Below are positions 6,113 to 14,134 of a stretch of DNA of 20,271 nucleotides, piece after piece. Each line of letters starts with the position of its first letter. The first letter of the stretch is position 1. The DNA is from JBAOHV01 sp963714875. GTDB lineage: Bacteria; Actinomycetota; Acidimicrobiia; Acidimicrobiales; Microtrichaceae. The translations under genes and the position numbers were made by a program. Under the pieces are notes generated by a model. That model was not told the origin of the DNA, did no database searches, and saw only the letters and a program-made list of their open reading frames with translations. The stretch spans positions 1 to 20,271 of the forward strand of contig CAVQQI010000005.1 in the NCBI GenBank assembly GCA_963714875.1, in the 5' to 3' direction.

Positions 6113-7363
6113 ATGACCTCACTCCTGGTCGTCGGCGCGTCCCTCGCCGGGTTGACCGCCACCGAGACCCTTCGCAACGGCGGCTACGACGGTGACCTGA
6201 TCGTGGTCGACCCGTCACCACAGCTGCCCCCGGACCGGCCCCCGCTGTCCAAGCAGGTGCTCGCCGGCGAGTGGGAGTCCGACCGGGCGACGCACCGCAG
6301 CGCCATGCGACTGCCCGAGCTCGACGTCGAGCTCCGCCTCGGGGTCGCGGCGACCTCGATGGCAGCCGCGCCCGCGGCGGCGAACGGGTCGAACGGGTCG
6401 GGCACGGCGGGCACACGGACGGTGCAGCTGTCCGACGGCTCCTCCGTGGATGCCGCGGGGATCGTGTTGGCCACCGGCGCGTCGCCCCGGCGACTGCCCG
6501 ACGAGCCCGCACACGGGGTGCACGTCCTGCGCACGCTCGAGGACTGCCTGGCGCTGCGTGCCGATCTGGAGGGCGAACCCGATCGTGTCGTGGTGATCGG
6601 CGCCGGCTTCATCGGCGCCGAGGTGGCAGCCACCTGTCGCGGCCGCGGGTTGCAGGTCACGATGATCGAAGCTGCACCGGCGCCGCTCGGTCGGGTGCTG
6701 CCCGGCGAGCTCGGCGCGTTCATCTCGGAGCTCCACCGTGAGCACGGCGTCGATGTGCGCCTGGGCGTGGGGGTCGACGGGCTCGAGGCCGACGATCGCG
6801 GCCGCGTCCGCTCGGTGCGGATGGCCGACGGTTCGGTCGTCGACGCATCGGTGGTCGTGGTCGGCATCGGAGTGGCGCCGTCGGTGGACTGGCTGGCGGG
6901 CAGCGGGTTGACCCTGGACGACGGGGTGCGCTGCGACGAGAGCTGCCTGGCCGCTCCCCGCATCGTGGCCGCCGGCGACGTCGCCAGCTGGCCGAACCCC
7001 AGGTTCGGCGAGGTGATGCGGGTCGAGCAGTGGGAGAACGCCATCGAGCAGGGCGAGCACGCTGCACGCCGTCTGCTGGCCGAGCTGGATCTGGGTGAGC
7101 ACCCCGGCGCGTTCGCCCCGGTGCCGTGGTTCTGGTCGGACCAGTACGACCGCAAGATCCAGATGGCCGGGCGCCCCTCCGGGAGCGACCAGGTCGTCAT
7201 CGTCGAGGGCAGCATCGAGGAGCGACGTTTCGTCGCGCTGTTCCGGCGCGACGACCGCTGCACCGCGGTGTTGGGTGTCAACCGGCCGCGCCACGTCATG
7301 CAGGCACGGATGAAGATGGTCGAGTCGTTGGACTGGGCGCCCGTTGCGGGGCTCTTCGGGTGA
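6113..7363 (+). CDS. FAD-dependent NAD(P)H:ferredoxin reductase
   Basis: A protein of 416 residues. An N-terminal FAD-binding Rossmann motif (VVGASLAG, residues 6-13), PPLSK (43-47) and a conserved ATG (120-122) are present. A second nucleotide site VIGAGFIGAEVA (162-173) binds NAD(P)H. AAGDVA (286-291) and the RVEQWENAIEQG block (303-314) complete the signature of oxygenase-coupled reductases of the putidaredoxin reductase / BphA4 type, with the usual C-terminal reductase domain after about 325. Length is normal. A small insert rich in Ala, Gly and Asn (about 82-101) is unusual but lies in a loop. It would pass electrons to the ferredoxin encoded just upstream. Its stop overlaps the GTG of the next gene. 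Confidence 0.92.
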   Translation: MTSLLVVGASLAGLTATETLRNGGYDGDLIVVDPSPQLPPDRPPLSKQVLAGEWESDRATHRSAMRLPELDVELRLGVAATSMAAAPAAANGSNGSGTAGTRTVQLSDGSSVDAAGIVLATGASPRRLPDEPAHGVHVLRTLEDCLALRADLEGEPDRVVVIGAGFIGAEVAATCRGRGLQVTMIEAAPAPLGRVLPGELGAFISELHREHGVDVRLGVGVDGLEADDRGRVRSVRMADGSVVDASVVVVGIGVAPSVDWLAGSGLTLDDGVRCDESCLAAPRIVAAGDVASWPNPRFGEVMRVEQWENAIEQGEHAARRLLAELDLGEHPGAFAPVPWFWSDQYDRKIQMAGRPSGSDQVVIVEGSIEERRFVALFRRDDRCTAVLGVNRPRHVMQARMKMVESLDWAPVAGLFG

Positions 7364-7998
7364 GCACCTTCGCGGCGCTGATCGTCGCGACGCTCGTCAT
7401 CGCCGCTGCGGACTGGTGGGCGGTCGGCGCAGACCGTCGGCGGATCGAGTACGTCCTCAAACCGCTGACGATGGTCGTGCTGATCGTCGCCGCGGTGGCG
7501 CTGTCGGATCCGGTCAGCGATGCGGCGCGGCTGTTCATGGTGGCGGGCCTGCTGTGTTCACTCGCCGGCGACGTCTTCCTGATGCTGGACGAGCGCCTGT
7601 TCATCGCTGGCCTCGCCTCGTTCCTGGTCGGCCACGTGATGTACGTCGTCGCGCTGCTGCAGTTCGGTGACATCACCCCGGTGCTGCTGATGCTCGGCGT
7701 CGCGCTGGTGCTCGTGGCGGCCGCCGTGATCGGCTCCAGGGTCGTCCGCGGCGCTGGTGAACGCGACGCCCGCCTGACCGGACCCGTCGCGCTCTACATG
7801 GCGGTCATCTCGCTCATGGTCGTCATGGCGTTCGGCACCGCCGTGCCCATCGCCATCATCGGGGCGGTGCTCTTCTATGCCTCGGACGGAGTGCTTGGGT
7901 GGAACAAGTTCGTCCAACCGATCCCTCACGGACGTCTCGCGGTCATGACGACCTACCATCTGGGTCAGATCGGACTGGTGCTCGCGTTGGCGAGCTGA
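7360..7998 (+). CDS. YhhN / TMEM86-family integral membrane protein (lysoplasmalogenase-like)
   Basis: A protein of 212 residues with about eight hydrophobic segments. The GTG start overlaps the reductase stop as GTGA, so it is translationally coupled. Family features are a KPLTM segment after the first helices, GDVFLML near residue 70, a FYASDGVLGWNKF motif near 175 and a YHLGQ motif near the C-terminus. These polar residues inside helices (Lys, Asp, Asn, His) form the putative active site of the YhhN/TMEM86 group. Characterised members hydrolyse the vinyl ether of lysoplasmalogens. Whether this organism has plasmalogens is unknown. The coupling to a redox pair is of interest but could simply reflect dense packing. 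Confidence 0.85.
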   Translation: MSTFAALIVATLVIAAADWWAVGADRRRIEYVLKPLTMVVLIVAAVALSDPVSDAARLFMVAGLLCSLAGDVFLMLDERLFIAGLASFLVGHVMYVVALLQFGDITPVLLMLGVALVLVAAAVIGSRVVRGAGERDARLTGPVALYMAVISLMVVMAFGTAVPIAIIGAVLFYASDGVLGWNKFVQPIPHGRLAVMTTYHLGQIGLVLALAS

Positions 7999-8016
7999 CC
8001 GAGCTGGGAGGCCGTC

Positions 8017-9213
8017 ATGTCGATCGCGGATCACGACCTGTTGGGCGCGGCGTCGACGCTGCTGCCCGACGTGGTCGAACTGCGCCGGGAGTTGCACCTC
8101 CACCCCGAGCTCGGTCTCGACCTGCCACGAACCCAGGCAGCGGTCCTGGATGCACTCGACGGGCTGGGCCTGGACATCGCCATCGGTGAACGCCTGAGCT
8201 CGATCGTCGCGGACCTGGATGGTGGGCGCCCGGGGCCCACCATCGTGCTGCGTGGCGACATGGACGCACTACCGATGACCGAGGAGACGGGTCTGGACTT
8301 CGCCAGCCGCACCGGCGACACCATGCATGCATGCGGCCACGACGCGCACACCGCGATGCTCGTCGGCGCCGCGCGCCTGCTGTCGGCCCGCCGGGAGGAG
8401 TTGCCCGGTCGCGTGCGGTTCATGTTCCAGCCGGGCGAGGAGGGCGACGGCGGCGCCGCGCTGATGATCTCCGACGGGGTGCTCGACGGCGTCGATGCCG
8501 CATTCGCGATCCACGTCGCACCGAACCTGCCCAACGGCCTTGTCGCGTGGCGCACCGGCGCAGCGCTCGCAGCAGCCGACGAGTTCGAGATCACCGTCAC
8601 GGGCCGTGGGGGCCATGCCTCGAGTCCGCACTGGTCCGCCGACCCGGTGCCCGTAGCGTGCGAAGTCGTCCTGGCACTCCAGGCGATGATCACCAGGACC
8701 GTCGACGCCTTCGATCCGGCGGTGCTGACCGTCAGCCAGCTGAGCTCGGGCACCGCCAACAACGTCATCCCTGACTTCGTCCGCATGTCGGGCACGCTGC
8801 GCTCGGTCTCGGAGCGCACGCGGCGAGCGGTGACGGCTCGCATCAGCACGGTGGCGGACGGGGTCGCAGCGGCGCATGGTTGTACGGCGTCGGTCGAGAT
8901 CGCCCAGGGGTACCCCGTCACCGTCAACGACGCGACGTTCGCGGAGTTCGCCGCAGGTGTCGCAGCGGAGGCGTTCGGTGAACGACGCGTCGTGCGGATG
9001 CCGGCTCCGGTGATGGGCTCGGAGGACTTCTCCTACGTCCTGGAGCGCGTGCCGGGTGCCATGGTCTTCCTGGGCGTGTGCCCGCCGGACCGGCCCGATC
9101 CGTTCAGCGCGCCGGCCTGTCACTCCAACCGGATGATGCTGCACGAGGACGTCATGGCCGACGGCATCGCGCTGCATGCCGCCGTGGCCATGTCGTTCCT
9201 GGCTCAGGGCTGA
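8017..9213 (+). CDS. M20 family metallo-amidohydrolase (AmhX / hippurate hydrolase / N-acyl-amino-acid amidohydrolase type)
   Basis: A protein of 398 residues from ATG with GGGAGG 5 bases upstream. Metal and catalytic positions of the M20D group are all visible: C106-G-H108 in MHACGHDAHTAML, E141-E142 in FQPGEEG, H166 in AIHVAPN and H369 in ACHSNR. The first His of the family is in ELHLHPELG. The dimerisation domain spans about 187-300 (GRGGHASSPH, NVIPD). The enzyme removes acyl groups from amino acids or similar amides with two divalent metals in the cytoplasm. The true substrate is not evident. It lies 18 bases after the YhhN gene and is probably co-transcribed with it. Its 3' end meets the aminopeptidase gene on the other strand. 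Confidence 0.92.
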   Translation: MSIADHDLLGAASTLLPDVVELRRELHLHPELGLDLPRTQAAVLDALDGLGLDIAIGERLSSIVADLDGGRPGPTIVLRGDMDALPMTEETGLDFASRTGDTMHACGHDAHTAMLVGAARLLSARREELPGRVRFMFQPGEEGDGGAALMISDGVLDGVDAAFAIHVAPNLPNGLVAWRTGAALAAADEFEITVTGRGGHASSPHWSADPVPVACEVVLALQAMITRTVDAFDPAVLTVSQLSSGTANNVIPDFVRMSGTLRSVSERTRRAVTARISTVADGVAAAHGCTASVEIAQGYPVTVNDATFAEFAAGVAAEAFGERRVVRMPAPVMGSEDFSYVLERVPGAMVFLGVCPPDRPDPFSAPACHSNRMMLHEDVMADGIALHAAVAMSFLAQG

Positions 9214-11835
9214 CCGAACGGCGACTCGTCCGCCGCCGAGCGCGGCGCGACACCTCTGGGCGGCGGCCACGGTCACCCACATGCGCTCGAGGTGCTGTTC
9301 GATCTGGCGGTCGCCGCCGGGGGTCGGGTGGGCCTCCAGGAACTCGGCGATCGCCGTGGCGTCTGCGGGGTCGGTGGTGCCTCGAATGCCTTCGAGCATC
9401 CGGGGGCGGCTGTTGGAGGGGAAGCGTTCGGACAGGGTCGACCAGTGTTCTGCGACGAACGCCCAGGCCGTCGCACCGAGGGTCGTGTGCTCGAGTGCCC
9501 GACGCAGCAGGTAGGGCGCGTTCTGGGTGCGCACCTCGGATGCGGCCAGTTCGAGCGTATGGGCGAACAGGGCCGGATCCTCGGTGTCGGCCAGCGCGTT
9601 CAGGTAGCGCAACTCGTCCTGCGGGGTGGCGGCCCGACGCCAGCTCCGCTCCAGTTCGGCGTGTTCGTCCGGCGTCGCCGAGGCGGCGACGACGCTGATC
9701 GCTGCGGCCCGCAGCGAGCCGTCCACAGCAGCGTCGTGGAGCACCGATCGTGCCCGCTCGCGGGTCGCCGGATCGGCGCCGGTGTTGCCCGCCATGGCGA
9801 AGGTCACTCCTCGCAGCTCGCGCAGACGGTCCAGGTCCAGCTCGCCCGACGCGTCCAGCACCTCGTCCGCCCGCGTCAGGGCCGGCAGTGCCAACCCGGC
9901 GACGAAGCGCTCGACCGACGCCCGGTGCTCCGGGCCCGCGAGACGGGCCAACTCACGCGTCGTTCCCGACAACCTGCGCCAGACCGACGGGTCCAGCTCG
10001 GACAGGGCCAGTTGTCCGAGGAGCTCGGTGATCTCGCCCAGGGACACCCGGCCGGCGAGGAACCCCGCCCAGGTGTCGTCGAGCAGCACGAAGCGCTCGA
10101 GTGGGTTCGGGGAACCGTGGGCGAGCAGGTCACGGCGCAGTTGCGCGTCCAACTCGACGCGGTAGAACCCTGCGCCACCGACGTTGGCCTGCACGAACCC
10201 GGGCGGACCACCGGTGTCGAAGCGAGCCTCGCCCTCGAGCAGCAGCCGCTCCTCGGCGCGACCGCCGTCGACGGCGCCGACGGAGAACACCATGGGGATC
10301 GGCCAGCGGTCCCCGCTCGGCTCCTGGTCGAACCCTGCGCGGGTCTGGTCCATGGTGAATCCGTCATCCGCACGATCGACCCGCACCAACGGGTGCCCGC
10401 CGCGGAAGATCCAGTTGTCCATGATGCGGCGGACCGGCTCGCCGGTGACGTCCTCGAGCGCATCCCACAGGTCGGTGGTCTCGGTGGTGCCGAACGCATG
10501 GCGCCGTAGGTACTCGGTGATGCCGGAGCGGAACTCCTCGGCACCCAGGTACTGCTCGAGCATGCGCACCACCGATGCGCCCTTCTCGTAGGTGAGGATG
10601 TCGAACATGCCCTCGGCATCGGCGGGGGTGAGGACCTCGTACTCGATGGGGCGGGTCGAGTGCAGCGAGTCGGTGTCGAACGCAGCAGCGCGTGCCAGCC
10701 CGAACGTGGTCCACACGTCCCAGGCAGGGCGGAACGCGTCGGTGGCCATCACCTCCATGAAGGTGGCGAACGCCTCGTTGAGCCAGATGCCGTTCCACCA
10801 CGACATCGTCACCAGGTCGCCGAACCACATGTGGGCCAGTTCGTGGTTGATGACATCCGCCACCCGTTGCAGCTCGGGCTGGGTGGCGCCGTCGGGGTCG
10901 ATCAGCAGCAGCACCTCCCGGAAGGTGATGCAGCCCAGGTTCTCCATCGCACCGAACGCGAAGTCCGGCACGGCGACCAGGTCCACCTTGTCGCCCGGGT
11001 AGGGCAGCTCGTAGTAGCGCTCGAAGAAGCCCAGGGCCGCTTCGGCGACGTCCAGCGCGAAGTCGCACAGGTGTGCCGAGCCGGGAGGGTGCACGACCCG
11101 CAGGGCGATCGGTCCGTCGATGCCGTCGACCATGCGGGGTTCGGTCGCCTCGAGCGGTCCGACCACGACGGCGACCAGGTAGGTCGACATCGAGATGGTG
11201 TCCGCGAAGTCGACCCGCACCCGGCCGTCATCGACCGGTCGTCGTGCCACCTCGGCGGCGTTGGCCACCACGAACTGGTCGGCCGGCACCACGACGCTGA
11301 CCGAGAAGACCGCCTTCAACGCCGGTTCGTCGAAGCACGGGAAGGCCCTGCGGGCGTGGGTGGATTCGAACTGGGTGACGGCGAGCGCCCGTTCGGTGCG
11401 CTCGCCCGTGGCCGGGTCCTCGGTGTGGAACGTCGAGCGGTAGAAGCCGACGAGCTGGTCGTTCAGCACACCCCGGAACGACAGGTGCAGCTGCGCGGCG
11501 CCGACCGGGAGACCCTCGGGCAGCTCGAGGGTGACCGTCTCGGTGTCGTGGTCGAGCTGCACCCGTGCCTCGGTGACCCGTTCGGCAGGTGCCGCGAGGT
11601 CCGCGGGTGCCGATTCGTCGGCCGGGCCCGTGATGCTGTCGGCCAGTGAGGTGACGGTCGCCGAGTCGATCTCCAGGTCCAGGGCGTGCAGCACGATCCT
11701 GCGGGTCGCGCTCCGCACCTGGACGCCGATCACCACCTCACCGACGAAGGTCGCCGTCGTCAGATCGGGCTCGAGCACCAGGTCGTAGCGGTGCGGGCGG
11801 ACCTCGTCGGGGAGTCGGTGGGATGTCTCGCTCAC
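9204..11835 (-). CDS. pepN: M1 family aminopeptidase N (probable 3' frameshift)
   Basis: The GTG start at 11835 has AGGAG 7 bases upstream. The zinc site is H331-E-L-A-H335 with E354 (WLNEAFA), and the substrate-anchoring GAMEN is at 295-299, so it is a complete gluzincin that removes N-terminal amino acids from peptides in the cytoplasm. An ERAP1-like helical C-domain follows to about residue 865 (HLERMWVTVAAAQRCRAAL). The literal frame does not stop there: it stays open to 8269, antisense across most of the M20 gene, giving a 1188-residue product with an Arg/His-rich tail unlike the family. Shifting one base near 9230-9250 gives a short tail (RSAADESPFGQP) and a TGA at 9204, for 876 residues, which is normal. 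I therefore give the corrected 3' end; the shift is inferred. The gene is divergent from the isomerase gene. Confidence 0.88.
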
Positions 11836-11950
11836 GGTGGGCTCCTGTGCTGGCCGGGTCGGCCCACCAGTGGCGGAACGCATCCGGCCGACGCCGCTGG
11901 TGCAGCTGGTTCCGGTGGTGGTGGACCGAGCGTAGGGCGGCTCGGTCGGG

Positions 11951-11956
11951 TACCGT
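11951..11956 (+). promoter_or_regulatory. -10 hexamer TACCGT for the leaderless isomerase start at 11964
   Basis: TACCGT ends exactly 7 bases before GTG 11964 and no ribosome site intervenes. The frame is open further upstream, so this element is the main reason for choosing this start. Confidence 0.45.
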
Positions 11957-11963
11957 CGCCGCG

Positions 11964-12806
11964 GTGTACGAGTGCTTCGACGTCAACGTCTCCGACAAGG
12001 TCGCCCATCTCCAGCTGAAGCGGCCCGACCAGCTGAACACCATGACCCCGGCCTTCTGGACCGAGCTGCCCCAGATCGTGCGTGAGCTCGACGCCAGCGC
12101 TGCTGCCCGGGCGATCGTGGTGTCCTCGACCGGCAAGCACTTCTGTGCGGGCATGGACCTGTCGGTGTTCACCGGGGGGTCAGCGCTGGCCGACAACGGA
12201 GGGGCGGACGAGGCCGGTCGCCAGCGAGCGCACCTGTGGATGATGGTGCAGCACCTGCAGGACTCCTTCACCGCGCTCGAGCAGGTCCGCATGCCGGTGC
12301 TCGCAGCCATCCAGGGCGGCGCGATCGGCGGTGCGGTCGACATGGTCTGCGCTGCGGACATGCGCTACTGCAGCGCAGACGCGTTCTTCTGCATCCAGGA
12401 GATCAACATCGGCATGACCGCGGACGTCGGCACGTTGCAGCGCCTGCCGAAGCTGATCCCCGAGGGCGTCGCCAGGGAGCTGGCCTACACCGGTGACCGG
12501 ATGCCTGCGCAGCGGGCGCTCGAGGTCGGCCTGGTCAACCAGGTCTTCGACGATCACGAGGCGCTGGTCTCGGGGGTGTTGGACATCGCGGGGCGCATCG
12601 CGACGCGGTCGCCGCTGGCGATCTGGGGCACCAAGGAGATGATCAACTTCACCCGTGACCACTCCGTGGCCGACTCGCTGCGGTACATGGCGGGGTGGCA
12701 GTCGGGGATGTTCCAACCCGCCGACATGCTCGAGGAGTTCGCCGCCAAGGGCGAGCAGCGGGACCCGTCGTTCGACGAGCTGCCGTCGCGGCCCACGGGC
12801 ATCTGA
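11964..12806 (+). CDS. Enoyl-CoA hydratase/isomerase, ECH1-like delta(3,5)-delta(2,4)-dienoyl-CoA isomerase
   Basis: A protein of 280 residues. The crotonase fold is shown by the oxyanion-hole segments HFCAGMDL (59-66) and AIQGGAIGGAVD (115-126). The region DMRYCSADAFFCIQEINIG then TADVGTLQRLPK is very close to eukaryotic ECH1. The three acidic catalytic residues fall with exactly the ECH1 spacing: D126, E146 and D154, matching D176, E196 and D204 of the rat enzyme. It is therefore better called a dienoyl-CoA isomerase than a hydratase. It would shift double bonds during beta-oxidation of unsaturated fatty acids. The GTG start is set by the TACCGT element. The DUF2786 gene follows after 63 bases. 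Confidence 0.88.
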   Translation: MYECFDVNVSDKVAHLQLKRPDQLNTMTPAFWTELPQIVRELDASAAARAIVVSSTGKHFCAGMDLSVFTGGSALADNGGADEAGRQRAHLWMMVQHLQDSFTALEQVRMPVLAAIQGGAIGGAVDMVCAADMRYCSADAFFCIQEINIGMTADVGTLQRLPKLIPEGVARELAYTGDRMPAQRALEVGLVNQVFDDHEALVSGVLDIAGRIATRSPLAIWGTKEMINFTRDHSVADSLRYMAGWQSGMFQPADMLEEFAAKGEQRDPSFDELPSRPTGI

Positions 12807-12869
12807 ACCCGGCCGGGCGGGGCGCGCGACCCGTTCACCGCGGTCGGGGTCCCGCGCGAGGCTGACCGG

Positions 12870-13655
12870 GTGACCGACGACGACCGCCGCCTCTCGACCA
12901 TCCGATCACTGCTCGCGAAGGCCGAGGCCACCGAGTACCCCGACGAGGCCGAGGCCTTCTTCGCCAAGGCCTCCGAGCTGATCGGTCGCTGGGCGATCGA
13001 CGAGGCGATGATCTGGGCGGGCACCGACTCGTCCGGCCGTGAACAGCCCGACGAGCTGCGCCTGCTCTTGCACGCCCCCTATCTGCCCCAGAAGGCCGTG
13101 CTCGTGGGGGCGGTGGCGGCAGCACACGGCTGTCGGACGGTGCGCATCGTGTCGCCGCCCGGTGTGGGCAGCGAGGTGGTGTCGGTCGTCGGATTCCCCA
13201 CCGAGCTGCGGTGGGTCGACACCCTGGTGACCAGCCTGTTGGTGCAGCTCACCTCGGCGATGCTGGCGCGCTGTCCGAGTGGTGTGTCGGCCTCGGCCAC
13301 CGCGTCGTGGCGGCGTAGCTTCATCGTCGGGTTCGCCGAGGAGGTCAGTCGACGTCTCGAGGCTGACCGCGCCGCCGCAGCGGCTGAACGCGATGCCACC
13401 ACGAGCGCCACAGGAACTGCCCCCGGCGCCGGCACTGGTGGGGGCGTCGCTGCCGGCTCGACGGCGCTGGTGCTCGCATCACGCGCCGAGGAGGTCGACG
13501 AGGATCTGCGTCGCCGCCACCCCAGGGTGCGGTCATCGTGGGCCTCCAGCGGTCGGTCGGCGAGCGGCCGGCGAGAGGGCCGGACGGCGGGCAGGGAAGC
13601 CTCACTGTCACGCCGCGGCATCGGCAACCGGGGTCGGCTGGGTCCGGGCCGCTGA
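12870..13655 (+). CDS. DUF2786 domain protein
   Basis: A protein of 261 residues from GTG. The N-terminal DUF2786 motif is clear at about 6-48: RRLSTIRSLLAKAEATEYPD, EAEAFFAKASELIGRWAIDE. This is a conserved helical segment of unknown function found in phage and bacterial proteins, often beside metallopeptidase-like genes. A mixed alpha/beta region follows (about 60-170), then an Ala/Gly-rich linker and a strongly basic C-terminus (RRRHPRVRSS, then more Arg) that could bind nucleic acid. Its stop overlaps the next start as TGATG, so the two proteins are made together. No catalytic residues are evident. The last 60 residues are low in complexity, and their exact end depends on the frame being error-free. 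Confidence 0.82.
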   Translation: MTDDDRRLSTIRSLLAKAEATEYPDEAEAFFAKASELIGRWAIDEAMIWAGTDSSGREQPDELRLLLHAPYLPQKAVLVGAVAAAHGCRTVRIVSPPGVGSEVVSVVGFPTELRWVDTLVTSLLVQLTSAMLARCPSGVSASATASWRRSFIVGFAEEVSRRLEADRAAAAAERDATTSATGTAPGAGTGGGVAAGSTALVLASRAEEVDEDLRRRHPRVRSSWASSGRSASGRREGRTAGREASLSRRGIGNRGRLGPGR

Positions 13656-14134
13656 TGGTCGGCGTCGGGGCTCCTGACCCGTCGGACCCGCACCGCGACG
13701 CGCTGTACCGCGCCGAGCACCAGGCTCTCCCTGACGGCGGGCGCCGGTTCCGACGTTTCGCCGAGCTCGAGCAGTACGTCACCGCCACGGTGCTGGGCCC
13801 GTGGTGGGAACGCACCTTCCCCACCGCGCCGGTCGACGTGGCGGTGCTGCGACGCTCGTCGGGGGCGACCTTCTCCGCCGCGTACGTCGACGACGTCGGC
13901 GACGACGCGGCGATCTGGATCCGTGACGGGTCCTGGGACCTGGTCACCGTCGTACACGAGCTCGCGCACGTCGCCGCCGGTCCGCCGGTGCGGGGCGAGG
14001 GATCCCACGGCCGTGGGTTCGCCACGGCGCTGCTGCGCTGCTGGCGCGAGCTGTTGGGCGTCGAGGCCTACGGGGCGTTGCGCTCCACCCTGGATGCGAA
14101 CGGGATCCCGTACCACCGTGACCGTCTGGTCTGA
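13655..14134 (+). CDS. TIGR04338-like putative metallohydrolase (HExxH zincin)
   Basis: A protein of 159 residues. The ATG overlaps the upstream TGA by one base (TGATG). A zinc motif H101-E-L-A-H105 is followed 13 residues later by H118 in GEGSHGRGF, the three-ligand layout of SprT-like and other minimal zincins (HExxH plus a downstream His). The N-terminal part (DALYRAEHQALPDGGRRF) is the conserved entry segment of the actinobacterial TIGR04338 family as I remember it. No signal peptide is seen, so it is probably cytoplasmic. The substrate is unknown; pairing with a DUF2786 protein suggests a joint role. Its last 67 bases overlap the corrected 3' end of the cyclase gene on the other strand. 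Confidence 0.8.
   Translation: MVGVGAPDPSDPHRDALYRAEHQALPDGGRRFRRFAELEQYVTATVLGPWWERTFPTAPVDVAVLRRSSGATFSAAYVDDVGDDAAIWIRDGSWDLVTVVHELAHVAAGPPVRGEGSHGRGFATALLRCWRELLGVEAYGALRSTLDANGIPYHRDRLV

Noticed and set aside
6215..7294. Long minus-strand open frame opposite the ferredoxin reductase
   Set aside because: It lies wholly antisense to a well-supported reductase gene and has only the composition expected from a GC-rich reverse frame.
9292..10509. 405-codon plus-strand frame opposite the aminopeptidase
   Set aside because: The minus strand carries HELAH and GAMEN motifs; the plus frame is Gln/Arg/Gly-rich without any recognisable domain.
13079..14067. C-terminal extension of the cyclase across the two convergent genes
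   Set aside because: The family C-terminus is found in the shifted frame, and the zincin and DUF2786 motifs lie on the other strand here, so the extension is treated as an artefact.
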